From the NCBI GenBank assembly GCA_023159155.1, contig JAJNNX010000016.1, positions 186,001-250,000 of the forward strand: DNA of 64,000 nt, read 5' to 3'. Each line of letters begins with the position of its first letter. Within the stretch, counting starts at the first letter, position 1. The position numbers were made by a program, and so were the translations under genes. This document shows, in pieces, positions 1-12,500 of this stretch. The notes beneath the pieces were generated by a model. The model worked only from the letters and a program-made list of their open reading frames with translations, had not been told where the DNA came from and searched no databases. The DNA is from Ustulina deusta. Lineage: Eukaryota > Ascomycota > Sordariomycetes > Xylariales > Xylariaceae.

Positions 1-182
1 GCACCAATATCGATATCGGTCCGTTACCTTTCCTACGGCAGATTCTCCTAGGCAGGCATGCGTCAGTGTTGGCCAGAACTGCACAGCCAGCGGGGGATAA
101 GCTTACCCAACAAAACCAACTTGAATTGTGCAAAGCGAGTGTTCATGCCACGGCCCGCAGCAGGCCCTGCCCGAGAAGCCAT
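1..182 (-). CDS. Rab5/Ypt5-type small GTPase, 5' end only (partial)
   Basis: Only the first two coding exons lie in the window. Exon 1 is 182..107 (ATG at 182), with a donor GTAAGC; exon 2 is 47..28 (20 nt), after an acceptor TAG and before a donor GTAACG, and the gene then leaves the window. The joined frame gives a short Ala/Gly/Arg-rich N-terminus, then RFAQFKLVLLG, then ESAVGK. The last part is the P-loop (G1, GxxxxGK) with the KLVLLGESAVGK wording typical of Rab5/Vps21 GTPases. Known of the family: a prenylated GTPase acting in early-endosome fusion and vacuolar sorting. Switch regions and the C-terminal cysteines are outside the window, so assignment within the Rab family rests on the P-loop context alone. 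It is divergent from the SAC1 gene, with about 1 kb between the starts. Confidence 0.82.
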
Positions 183-1177
183 TGCGAGAGTGTCTGTGGT
201 GCGGATAGCCAAAGAGGGCGCAGATGGTCGCTGCGCGGGTGTTGCGGATCGAGAGACAAAGGAGGCCGATTGGGGGTGGGCACGGCGTGTCTTATCGAAA
301 TGAAGCTCGGTGTACGTAGGCTTCGACAGAGGACGGATGAAAGAGAGGGACCTGCAGGAGGACGAGGCGATAAGACGAGGTACTCGGGTGGTGACGGGTT
401 GTCGTTGAGGTGGAAGCGAAATAGTGGTGATGAGAGAGATGGTCACTGCCGAGATAGGTAGACGTTGGATGGATGAAGTGAGCTGAGTAGGTGCCTGTAC
501 ATTGTAGTGGGTAGTGAGTGGCTGAGCGTCCACCTTAGGTAGGATTGACGCTGGGAAATCGAGGTACCTGCCAGGCAGCTAACCATCTACTCCCAATTGT
601 AGAGGGTCGAATGACCTACCGGTATTATACCTAGTACCTCCTAAGGACCCCCTAGGTAGGGCTCATAGGTACCTACCTACCTGCTGTAGGTCAGGTGGTG
701 GCGCAAAGTCTGCTGTACACAGTGAAATAAAATCACCGACAAATTATACGCACTATACGACGAATATCTGCCTACCTAGGTACCTACGTATAGATTACCT
801 GGGTAGGTGGGATCACATCCGCAAGTGGGGTCCGTAAAAGGGTTGGTACCTAGGTAGTGTACCTAGGTACCTCTAGGTAGGCATGCATATGCGTCAACCC
901 CCCTTGTGGAACTTACCTAGTGTAGTAGGCACTGTATCTTGCTTATGGGAATACGTACACGAATACGTATGTGACACTTGCCCGTCTACACATTTCCATC
1001 AGGAAAACCCAAGCACTGTACCTCAAACAATCCACTGTCGCCGGTCCAAGCTACAACGACAGCTCTCGACCGGTACCATCTCGCAAGGCTTCCGGGCCCG
1101 CGAGCGACTACCTTGGAGCGCCTGCTCGCCCTTGAAGTGATGAAGGCGCGCCAAGCCGCGTTCCCTTCTGGCCCATC
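183..1177. promoter_or_regulatory. Divergent intergenic/promoter region with CCTAGGTA-type repeats
   Basis: This gap lies between two outward-facing genes. Positions about 300-540 are pyrimidine-rich on the minus strand (runs of CACC/CATC), as in many fungal 5' leaders. Positions about 535-890 are packed with CCTAGGTA, ACCTACCTA and GGTAGGT words, some palindromic. No additional gene was recognised. Which parts act as promoters is inference. Confidence 0.5.
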
Positions 1178-3424
1178 ATGACGCTTCCGTACCGGGATAT
1201 CAACGTCCACGTTGCCGCCGAGTCCTACACCTTCACCTCGCCCTCCTCGCCCAATGCTCTAGCTCTGGTCATCGATAGGCCAACGGGCGATGTCCGTCTG
1301 AGCGAAACTGCCTCCGTGAACACCAAACGTGTCGCCCGTGTCTCTAGCATAGCGGGCATCCTGGGCCTCATCCGACTGAGACTAGGTAAGGTTTCCCGTC
1401 CCGAGACGGCATGGCAGTTAGGGCTGACCGGCTGGGGATAGACAAGTATGTCATCATCATCACGAAAGCCCAACCCGTGGGCCGTCTCAAGGGGCACATG
1501 GTGTACAAGGTCATCTCAACCGACTTCCTACCGATGCGAGAACGTCAGATTCGAGATCCTGATGAAGACCAGTTTCTGTTTCTCCTGAGATCCTTCATCA
1601 TGACTGGTCCTATGTATTTCTCCTACTCGGTTGATCTCACCAACAGCTTCCAAAGGCAGGCATCTATCGACAACTTTACCCCTCTCTGGATGCGTGCCGA
1701 TGATCGCTTCTTCTGGAATAGGTTCGTCCAGACCGACCTAATTGACTTCCGAAGGATGGGAAGTCGGTCCCAGCAAGGCCCGCAGCCAGCCGCCGACCCT
1801 TTCATCCTACCGTTGATATGGGGCACACTAGAAATACGGCCGACTAAATTTAAGGGCACACCCCTGACCATCGTTCTGATCACTAGAAAATCGAGGTACC
1901 GCGCTGGAACCAGGTATTTCACCAGGGGCATCGACGAGGAAGGACACGCCGCCAATTACAATGAGACTGAGCAAGTTGTCGTCTTGAATGACACAGGTGG
2001 TGGCCTGGGGGGTTATGCAGGAAGCACCGATATGCAAAGTGGCAAGTTCGGGGCTTCTGATGGGCGAGAAATGCAGCTTATGTCTTACGTCCAAACTCGA
2101 GGAAGTGTGCCCGTTTACTGGTCTGAGATCAATGCTCTCAAGTATACCCCAAAACTGCAAGTTCGCGGAATTGAAACTGCCTTCCCTGCCGCCAAGAAGC
2201 ACTTCGACGAGCAAATTCGCTTATATGGTGACAATTACCTCGTCAATCTAGTCAATCAAAAAGGCCGTGAAAAGCGTGTGAAGGAAGCTTATGAACAGAT
2301 GGTGGAAATGCTTCTAAGCTCAAAAAAGGAAACAGTCAATAAAGACCTCATCACCGACGAGAAATTCCGTGTCGTCGAGCCCGATACCCCTAAGCAGGAG
2401 TTTGACCGCTTGCACTATGTCTACTTCGACTTTCACCACGAGACCAAGGGGCTCCAGATGCATCGCGCGATGATGCTCGTTGAGAAGTTACATGATGCAT
2501 TAATAGCCCAACAGTATTTCCGGGGCGTCGATATGCCGGCTAACGCTGGGTTGGAGACGAGGAACTTCCAAACCAGTGTTGTACGGACAAACTGCATGGA
2601 TTCACTCGATCGAACCAACGTGGTGCAGAGCATGCTTGCCAGGTGGACTTTGGATCGCATCTTTGTGGACCTTGGCTTGCTTCAACGAGGCGAGACTTTT
2701 GCCATAGCGGACCCAGTCTTCGAACTCCTCTTCCGCAACCTATGGGCAGACAATGCTGACACAGTATCCAAAGCATATGCCGGCACCGGAGCTATGAAAA
2801 CAGACCTTACGCGCTTGGGCAAGCGCACCAAACAAGGTACTTTACAAGACGGCAATATTGCCGTGACTCGGTACTATCTAAATAACTTCCGAGACGGGCC
2901 TCGGCAAGACGCCTATGACCTGTTTCTAGGCGCTTATGAGCCCAGTGCAGTTAATATCGGTTCGTCGCTTATATTTGCCGACCGCAGGCCGATCCTAATC
3001 CAGAGTATTCCCTACATTCTCGCTTTCAGCATATTCTTCGTGTTTCTGGGATTGTTTAGCAAACGCCTGCCGGATTCGACCGTCCTACCCATGCGTCTGT
3101 TCATTTTCTTCTGGGTGGTGGTGGCGGGTTGGTGTCTGAACTTTATTATCCAGAACGGCATGTTATTTGTAAGTCCTGGAATACTTGCCAGCCCTTGCTT
3201 GACAATGAATAGCTTTCACCGAATGCAAACAAATGTACTAATTCTGGTCTCAGGTGAATTGGCCAAAGCTGAACCCACGACCGTGGGCGATAGAGGGCTA
3301 CCAGGAGACGATCGGAAAGATCAGAAAAGGCAAGGTGATCGGCCCTTTTGTCGCAAGACATGAGCGCGGACTGAGCACGGCGAGATATCTCAACGCGGAG
3401 GAGGGAAAGAAGAGAATCGAGTAA
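1178..3424 (+). CDS. SAC1: SAC1-like phosphoinositide phosphatase (ER/Golgi membrane)
   Basis: Three exons: 1178..1385, 1442..3168, 3254..3424; introns of 56 and 85 bp with GTAAGG..TAG and GTAAGT..CAG. The product is about 701 aa, near the usual size of filamentous-fungal Sac1. Residues 1-70 match the family start (RDINVHV, then GLIRLRL and KYVIII across intron 1). The catalytic CX5R(T) signature is seen as NCMDSLDRTN, with the cysteine near residue 454. Two hydrophobic segments near residues 589-611 and 617-645 form the usual C-terminal membrane hairpin, followed by VNWPKL and a basic tail. Known role: dephosphorylates PtdIns4P and PtdIns3P in ER/Golgi membranes. ATG 1178 was chosen because it starts the conserved N-terminus directly. 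Nothing suggests damage despite the AT-rich block 1.2 kb downstream. Confidence 0.95.
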
Positions 3425-4577
3425 CCTGCTGACCCAGGTGTTTCTACTTGTTGAGCATTCCGAACCATTGGCATATTTCCAGACTCATCTCGATGGGTCA
3501 GGGCTTCATTCTTGCACGTCTTACGTAGGAAGAAGGATCCTATCCTCACTTTGTGACTCGGGATTTGCAGACGTAGATTTATTAGACGTTATAATCACTC
3601 AGGTCTTTTAATTAAAGCTTTCAACGCTTTCATATTACTGTAGGAGGGTATAAAACAAGCGACAGTGCTTATATTACCAGTCACAGTGGTTTCCTGAAGT
3701 TAATTACTCTTTATTTCCTCTGCGAACATTAGAACTCTTTAATTTAACAGTTTCCATATCATGCAAAATACTTGTGAGGTAAAAAACTAACCACTTTGTT
3801 TACGTTTCAACAATTCAACAGCATACCTACTTCTAAATGCACCTAGTACACATAAATTATGAGATGGAGGCTTTCGGGTCGTTCTAGACTTGAATGAAGC
3901 ATTACTACGTACAACCCTTGGAGTTGGTTATTGCTGCTTCGAGTGTCATCTATGAATGTTTTGGAACCATGCGAGGCTTATTCCAGCAAAGGAGAGCTTT
4001 GCTGTTTGTTTCCCCTCTCTCTCTTTCTTTCTTCGAGCGGCAAAACAGCTCCGAGGATGTCGGCGACAGTGGCGATGTGGAGCTTCCAGCCCGCGGTAGT
4101 AGTGGAGAACGGATCTCCGACGAATTCCACTAGTATAACCTCCGCGCAGATCTACGACCTAATTTAGAACAAACTCAAAATTAAACTGAGTTACGACCAG
4201 GGCCTGATTCGAACAGACGCTGCCGAGGGAAATGGATTACACAATTATGCATTATGCAATTCGACGAGGACTTATCCCCCGCGTCGTCAAAACTACCTAG
4301 GATCTTATCTCAGTGTCAGACGCCCCACATAGGCCCATAATACATATTCTTGAGGTTTTGTGGGCCTGTGGCGGTATAATGTGGGCCCATACAAAAAGAC
4401 CTATGAAGGACGTCTGAGTACTCGATGCGGAAAAAGTCTAAGAGGGTATACGCGGCCCATACAAATCCAAAAAATCTATTTTAAACACTCCATTGTTACA
4501 TATTTAATAAAATAGATAAAAATAAACGGGGAACGTCTGGGGCTAAATAAATGATTTAATTACTTTTTATTAATTTT
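3425..4577. other. Intergenic between SAC1 and the LTR element; no gene seen
   Basis: Composition falls gradually from normal to AT-rich. Short open frames near 3,890-4,170 have no recognisable content. Between about 4,325 and 4,465 the word GGCCCATA occurs three times in similar surroundings. Nothing else was supported. Confidence 0.5.
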
Positions 4578-4582
4578 TTATA

Positions 4583-4817
4583 TGTGACGGTCAGTACAGT
4601 CTTGGCAAGACCTGCAAGGACTCTAGGCCTATATGGCGATAAGATAGGAAGTCTGCGCACGGACCAACCTAACTCTGCAGCCACACATATAGAGTCCATA
4701 TTTACCTACCTTGTAAACTCTGACTTTTTTTTTTTTTTTTTTTTTTTTTTAGCTTAGAGTTTTTGTTTATAGTATTAATAAACTAGCTATAAAAGTTTTA
4801 TTTAACTAATTATAATA
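4583..4817 (+). repeat. 5' LTR of copy 1
   Basis: A 235-bp LTR starting TGTGACGGTCAG. It contains a long T tract (about 4726-4750) followed by AGCTTAGAG. Compared with the 3' LTR, the first 17 positions differ at six sites, all G/A or C/T. The outer (5') half keeps more G and C than the inner half. Confidence 0.93.
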
Positions 4818-7800
4818 CTACTTTAAGCTTATTAATTATTTATTAATAAATATTTAATAAATATATATTTTTTATTTTGCTATAATTAGTAAAATATAAA
4901 TAAACTTTTTTTTTTAGTTATATATTTAATATAAAAGATTATATATTTTATAATATAAATCTAACTTTAATATAACCTTAATAAAACTTTTAACTTTTAT
5001 ACTATTTAAAGGCTAATAACCTATAAAAAACCTAACTTTAAATATTTTTATTTTAACTTTAGTTTTTAAACAATTAGAACAACTTTAGTTTTTAAATATA
5101 GCTAGCTTTTTATTATTAAATAATCCTAAAATTTTTTTTTAATAAAAAAAAAAGAAAATTAAGTATTAGATTTTTTTATAAATATTTTAAACGAACTAAT
5201 ATTTAAAAAAAAATCTAAAAAAAATAAAAAGTTAAAACTTAAAAAAGCAAAATCTAAACTAGAACTAGAACTATTTAAAATAAATAATATACTTAGAAAC
5301 GTAGCACTAAATATTGTAGTTATATAAGCTTGCAACTTTGCATTAATTTTAGTAGAACTTTTTTAATAAATAAAAAAAATAAAGCGTTAATTTTTTAATA
5401 TGCTTATTTTAGTATTTTTAAAAAATAACCGTAATTTAATAATAAAAAATATATTTAGAAGTACTAATTTTAAACTTTCTAGTTTTGCTGTTTTATTTAT
5501 TTTTTATTTTATTAGTTTATTTTTTAATGCTTTAAATTTTGCTTACGTTAAAAAAACTAAAGTATAAAAAATTAATCCTAGTAAGTTTATAAAAAATAAA
5601 GCCTTATTTAATAACTAGATTTATAAATTAGCAAAAAAGCTAAATAAAAATATTATTATGTTTTGAACTAAAAATAGTTAATTTTAATATATTATAAGCT
5701 AGTTAAAAAAATATATTAAAAAATTAGTAAAAATATATTTTTATTTAACTAAAAAACTATTTAATAATATTATTAAAATAATTTAAGCTTTATTAATAAT
5801 TTATTATAATTTTAACTAAATAATTATAGCTTATAAAATATTTAGAGCTTATATATATAGAACTAATAAAAATATTAATAAGTTTATTTTTATATTTAAT
5901 AGTTTAGTTTAAAAGTATTAACTAGCTAAGTTATAATAAAAATATAAATTATAAAACTATTTTTATATAAACTTAAAAAAAAACTTATATAAAGTTTTTA
6001 TAAATTTAAATATTTTTTATAAATTATTTATTAATAAAATTATTAAGTTAATATATAATACTAAGCAAACTTATAAAAATTATTAATAAATTAAGCTTGC
6101 TAGTTTAACTAAATAAAAATTTAATTTAAATAACTAAGCTTTTAATAAACTAGCTTACTAACTTTTAGTTAACTTTAAAAGTTTTAAAATATTTATTTTA
6201 AAATAGTTAAAATAAGCGCTAACTATAAAAAAAAAAAAAACTTATTAAAATAATAAGATTTGCTTTATTTATAGTAAAAAAAGGTATATATTAATTAATT
6301 GCTTTAACTAAAAACTTAAAGTTTTAAGTATTTAACTAGCAAAAAAAAGCCTTAATAAAAATAGCTTTAGTAGTTTATTTAATTTAAAAAACAAATAAAA
6401 CTAATAAAAAAATTTTTATTAGTTTTTTAATTTATTTTAACTAAAATATATAGCTAAAATAAATTAATTATTTTTAAAATATTTATTTAATTATAAATTA
6501 ATAATATTAAAATAAAAATTTTAGCTTTATATAATACTAAAACTTATATTTTTTTAATAATTAGCTATAAGTTTATATAATAAATTAAGCAATAATTAAA
6601 AATAAAAATAGTTTAGCTAGCTAAACTTTAGAAGCTCTATAATTACTAAAGCAAAATAGTTAGCAAAGTTTATAAATATTTAATATATATTATAAAAATT
6701 AATAATTAATAATTTAAAAACTAAATATTTTAAGTTATTAATTTTAGCTATAATATTATTATTAATATTAAATAGTTAATAAAACAAAATATTTTAATAA
6801 AAACTTAAAAATAATAATTAATCTAGCTAAATAATTTATTTTTATTAGTTTAATTTTTGCTAATAATTATAATTAAATTTTTTAACTATAAATAATAAAA
6901 TATAAACCTAAAAATATAAAAAAATATAGATTAATATAATTAAGCATTAAAAAAATACTATTAAATATTAAAATAACTTTTTAAAAATAAAATAATTATT
7001 CTAGAAATAATTAAAACTAAAAAAAAAAAAAGATCTAGGACTTCTAAACTTAAAACAAAAAAGGTCTATATAATAATTTTTAAAAAAAAAAAAAACCAAA
7101 CTATTATTAAAAAAATTATGTAAGATTTTTAAAACTACTCTTATTAGGATAAGTAAAAATAACTAGCTAAAAGAACTCTAATAAAGCTTATTATAATTAA
7201 ATTTATAATAACTAAAAATAATTATACTAAACTACTTAAAAAAAACTTAAAAATAATTAATACTTTATAAAAAAAATAAACTTAAATTAACTAAGTAGTA
7301 CTATAAAAAACTTTTAATAATAAACCGATTTTATTTTAAAAAAAAAAAAAACCCCTAGTATATAAAGTTAATACAAAACTTTTTGTTTTTTTAGTTATTA
7401 TACCTAAAGGGGTTTTTTTTAAAAAAAAAATCCAAAACTTTATTATTATTATAGCTAGGGTTTAATATAGTACTAGAACTTAATAATAAAAAATATACTT
7501 TTAGCTCTTATTAATATTATATATTTATATAGTTTATTTTATTTAAAAAAAAGTTTATAAATAAGCTGCTAGCTATAGATTTTATTAAATAAAACATAAA
7601 CTTAAACACTATTTTTATTTTATTTATACTTAAACTTAAATTAATTAAATATAGGTTTATAATTAATTATTAATAAAAAAATATATATTTAAAAAATTAA
7701 ATTATATTAGTTTTAAATATTAGTAATATTATATTTAATTATTATAATATTATTTAATTTGTTAAACTAAATATTATTAAAGTTTTTTATTAATTACTAT

Positions 7801-10424
7801 TAATTATAAAATTATATTATTTTTTTTTTTTTTAAATTTATAAAAAAGTATTTTAATAAAAAGTTTTATTTTTTAGTTTAAAAATAAAACCTGCTTAGTA
7901 GCAAGCTTTTATTAATATACAAATTTAAAAACTTTTAAACAAGTTTACAAATATTTACGCAAATAATATTTTAATTTATTTTAAAACTAAAAAATAATTT
8001 ATTGCTTATATTAAGCTAAATATTAAAAAAATATTAAAAAGTTTTGTTTTAATATATTTATTATTAATTATTTAAAAATAATTATAAAATCTAAAATAAA
8101 AATTAAAATTAATTCTATTAAAATCTAAACAATCCTAAATTAAGATTTTAATAATTTTAAAAGTACTAAATTAATCTAATTATTTTTTAAGCTTTATAAT
8201 TATATTTATATATTTATTTACTACGCTAGTAAAATTATTACTTTTTTAAATTAACTACTAAAAAAAAACGAGCTATTTATAATAGGACTAAAATAAAAAT
8301 AAGTTTTTAAACATATAAAACTGCTAGTTTATAAAATATTTGTTTTAGCTTTTTTTAAGCCTAGCTAACTAATATAAATAAAAATAAATATTTTATATAA
8401 TATAATAAAAAAAGTTATTTAGTAGTAATAAAAAAATATAACCTAAAAATTTATAAAGTATTTTTTTAAAACAATAATACTAACTAAACAAGCTTACTTA
8501 ATTTAAAACTATAAACTTTTAGTAGTAATATAAACTTTGGAACATTACTGCCTGGAGCTCCTTAGAACTAAATTTTTTATAATAACTAATTATTAAATTT
8601 TATTATATTTTTTAAATAAATAGATTTTATTAATATAATAAATATATTAGGCTAACTTTTTATTAAACTTTAATATTATTTTTTAATACTAATTAAAATA
8701 AAAAAATATAGTAATTAATACTTTATTAAAAAAAATAGCTAAATTTTTTATAATTAAAACTAAAAAAGCTAAAAAATAAATAATAATATTAATTCTGTTT
8801 AATAAAATACTAAGTTTTATATTAATTATAGACTTTTTATTTAATATTTTTTAAAAAGCTAATCTAATAAACTTAATTAAATAAAAAAACTAGTTATAAA
8901 AGCTAAAAAATAAAAATAAAAAGCTATATATATTTAAAATTATTTTAAATAGAACTATTTTTTTTATATAGCTTTAATTCAAAAAGTTTATATGTTTTTA
9001 ATTATTACGTACTAAAATTAATATAAAATAATTAAAATATTAAAATAAAAATACTATTAGTTTTATTTAAAATATAATTATAAATAATATATATATAATT
9101 GTTATAACTATAAAAAAAACAAAATATTACAAAACAAAACTTCCGGCCTTTTTTATTTATTGCTTATATTAGCTATAATATAGCAATATATAGTAATAAA
9201 TAGCAAAAATATACTACTTAACTAATAAGGTTATAACTATATATAAATATTTATAAATAAGTTTAGCTATTTAATTGCAACTTTATTTAGCAAAAAAATA
9301 AATATTATAGAATTGCTAGCTATATAATACTATAAGAGTTTATATAGATTTTTTAGTATATTAAACATATAAATATTAAATAATATAGAACTATTTATTT
9401 TTAAGTTTATAGTAATAATTAATAGTTTTATAAGTACTAAGTACTATTTTAGTAATACTTACTACTTTTAGACCTAAAAAGTAATAAAATTAATTAATTA
9501 AGAACTAGACTAATAATTTTATTTTTATATTAATAAATACTAAAATAATTAAAGTATTTATTTTTTTGTTTTAGATTTTATATATAATTTTTTATAGTAT
9601 TTATTAATTAATATATTATTACTAAAAGTAATAATAAAAATTAAAACATAAAACCTTTTAATAGTAAATATTAATAAAACTATTATAAATTTTAATATTA
9701 AGCAATAAGCGCTTAAATTAGTTTATTAAACTTAAAACGTTTAAAAAATAATATATAATATAACAACCTTTATATAAAAACAATACAAGCTATAAACTAA
9801 TAAAAAAAAATACCTAATAGATTTTAAAATAAAAAATAAAGTTTTTTTAAAAAAAAAAAGTTTTATAATATAAGTACTAACTATTAGATTAGACTTTTAA
9901 TTAATCGGACTTTTTAAAATCTTAAAAAAATAAAAGTTTAGCTATATTTTTAATTTGCTTAATTTTTATAAAATAAAAAACTTGTTTTATACTAACTAAT
10001 TATAAAAAATAAACAATAATTTTTTATTTTAACAAATCTAATTATTATTTTTAGCTAAAAATATTAACAATAAAGCAAAATTTAAAATTAAATAAATTAA
10101 ACAATTAAAAATATATAAAAAAAGCAAAAAGTTATAATATTAAATCGCTTAAAAAAGCTATAATCTTAATAATATCTAATATATAGCTTAAAATTTTTAA
10201 AATATATTAATTAAACTTAACTAATTTTATAAAACTTATAAAAAAGCTTTTGGACTTTTTATAAAATTATAAAAATAAATATATATAATAATAACTAATA
10301 AGTTTATAAATAATTATAAAAATAATAATAAAGCAATATAATATAAAAAGATTATATAAACCTAATATTATTAATAACTTTAAATTAAAATTATATTTAA
10401 ACTTTTGGTTTTAAAAAAAAATAG

Positions 10425-10659
10425 TATAATAGTTAGTATAGTTTTAGCAAAACTTGCAAGAATTTTAAGCCTATATAGCAATAAAATAAGAAGTCTACGT
10501 ATAGACTAACCTAACTCTGCAGCTATATATATAGAATCTATATCTACCTACTTTATAAACTCTGACTTTTTTCTTTTCTTTTTTTTTTTTTTAGCTTAGA
10601 GTTTTTGTTTATAGTATTAATAAACTAGCTATAGAAGCTTTACTCGACTAATCGTAACA
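10425..10659 (+). repeat. 3' LTR of copy 1
   Basis: A 235-bp LTR matching 4583-4817 over its full length, including the T tract and the AGCTTAGAG that follows. Its outer 3' end is the less mutated version (ends CTCGACTAATCGTAACA), while its inner 5' end is fully shifted to A/T (TATAATAG for TGTGACGG). It is followed directly by the TTATA duplication. Confidence 0.93.
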
Positions 10660-12149
10660 TTATATAGTTTCTGTATTTGGAAGTATTATAATGCTTTAAT
10701 ACGTTAAAAAATAAAAGGGTATATACAAATAAATTAACGCCCTACCTTTAATAACTTGCTTAAAAGTATTCCGAATTATATACTAATTTCTGTTTGAAAA
10801 TAAGACTAGCTATAAGACCCTTAGAGTATTTTTTTTTATTTATTTAGGTCAAGTTATTATAATATATTTCTAGGGTTTCGATTAATATACTATATATATA
10901 CACTTCCTTTTTTAACAAACTAAACAACCTTTAATTAAATTAAAAAAAATATAGCAAGGCTTGCAATTGCAAAGCTATCCTCTGAGTATAGTTCTTTTAG
11001 CAAGTCTAATAAAGTTATTTTTTCGACCTACCGATAGGTTGCTGGCCGTACTAAATAAAACAGAACGTATACCCACTTACAATTAGGTCTGCATCGAGTA
11101 CTCAGACCAGCTACGCGTTGCTCAGGTAGAAAAATTAGAAAAAAATATAATTGGTCAGAAATCTAGGCTAGTGGGGCCATGTACCATTAGCCACAATGAA
11201 CGCGCTAGCTGGTCTGAGCGCTGAGATAAACCTAGGTAGCACAACAGCCCGAAACTTAAAGTATCGACTAGGTACCTACCTACACAGTCACATAATATAC
11301 AACATGATTTATTTGGTTTACAAGTACTGTCTGTATAAGACATAAAAGTAAGCAAAGCTACTCGCCGACGTGCCGCCTGGCAATCCCAGCGAGATGTTTA
11401 CGGTCGCAGTGTTGGTGAAGAGAAAGGCACTACACATGTTTAGCTATCAGGTCGAAGCCTACATAGACTGGCGGGACATACACGATATGTAGGTAGGGAG
11501 GTACTACATACAACAGGGCGTTAGCCGTCGACATACCTTGGCCAGCCTTTGGAAGCCCATTGCTGCTTAACCGTCTTACGGCGGCATCGGCTTGCTGGAT
11601 GTTTGTTTTTGCTAACCCTGCTGATTTAAAAAGTTTGTTGCTAAAGTTAGTAGAATACTAGGTAGGCGATAGTGAAGGTTCCGAGGTCCGCAGGGATAAG
11701 AATACCTTTTTATCTACATGAACAGTTTATATTGTGTTTTGTATTATATATGCTACTACCTATATCCTTTTGATATATCTTTCCTGTACTTATGCTATTT
11801 TTTGTCGATATGCTAAGCGCGCCTGGGCATAAGCCCTGCGCTGTGTATGTTACCTTATTGCACACTTTTAACTCCTGTTATTTGATATGTATTCCTGGAA
11901 ATATATTAACTATATAACTCCGGCTCTAGTAAAGAATTGCTTACTTTGACTTGTATATGCCGGAGATGCACCACTGGACCTTGAAATCAGGCGAGGGGTT
12001 TGTTTGTTTGCCTAATATTTATTCCAACCGTAACGTTGGTTTTTCTACCAATTGTTCCTTATATAGAAAACCTCTGACTATACACCGAACTTAAGATTAT
12101 TATAGATTATTATCATTGTTGAAAATAATTGCTATAGCTAAATCCTATG

Positions 12150-12196
12150 AATAACAATCAAAATTCCATCGCATTAGACCACTCGGCTACCTGGCC
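12150..12196 (-). pseudogene. tRNA-like 5' half (class II Leu/Ser type)
   Basis: Read on the minus strand the stretch is GGCCAGG, then TAGCCGAGTGGTCTAATGCG, which resembles the acceptor strand, D arm and start of the anticodon stem of a Leu or Ser tRNA. No matching anticodon stem, T arm (GGTTCGAATCC) or 3' acceptor strand follows within the next 100 bases. It is therefore a fragment or a chance resemblance, not a working tRNA. Confidence 0.3.
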
Positions 12197-12423
12197 ACTT
12201 GAGGAGTTGTTATCCTCATTGGGGAGAAAAGCAAAGTTATAGCAGAAATGGAGGTGATTGACATGAAATCACCGTGAGGGGTAATATATATAGGCACTGT
12301 CCTTCGTACTTCCCACAGAGTCGGCATCTAAAGCAAGACTCATGCAGACCGTGGATACGCTGTGAGCGCGTGCAAAGAAAAGGGCCGGCAAGGGGAAACG
12401 GGGAAACGGGGAAAGAGGAAGTA

Positions 12424-12500
12424 TTATTGCATACAAATGATGACATGGTAGTACCTATAGAACCCTCTAAGACTAAAGGTTTTGGGATCCTAAAATCGAG
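12424..12500 (+). repeat. Degenerate dispersed repeat, member D
   Basis: It shares with 13,560-13,630 the succession ATTGCAT(A/G)CAAA, GACATGGTA, a short TAGAA..CTC segment, AAGACT and GTTTTGGGATCC. Similarity is patchy. No terminal inverted repeats or target duplications are visible, so the repeat type is unknown. Confidence 0.4.

Larger units (their letters stand above)
4583..10659 (+). mobile_element. RIP-mutated LTR retrotransposon, copy 1 (probably Ty3/Gypsy)
   Basis: A 6,077-bp element is bounded by two 235-bp direct repeats (4583-4817 and 10425-10659) and flanked by the 5-bp target duplication TTATA (4578-4582 and 10660-10664). The LTR ends are TGTGACGG at the 5' end and CGTAACA at the 3' end, best preserved at the outer edges. 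The interior is extremely AT-rich with stops in every frame; no intact gene remains. Around 9,150-9,480, after allowing C-to-T and G-to-A change, the plus strand still suggests an integrase zinc-finger region and a VVVDR-like core near the 3' LTR, the order expected for Ty3/Gypsy. No clear primer-binding site or polypurine tract is legible. Boundaries are secure; the superfamily is inference. Confidence 0.93.

Noticed and set aside
63..533. 156-codon open frame on the minus strand as one gene
   Set aside because: Only its 3' part (from the ATG at 182) is coding; the upstream part is pyrimidine-rich leader, and the frame past 107 runs into the first intron of the Rab5-type gene.
4190..4260. 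Minus-strand tRNA suggested by GATTCGAAC
   Set aside because: No paired T stem, D arm or acceptor stem could be formed around it.
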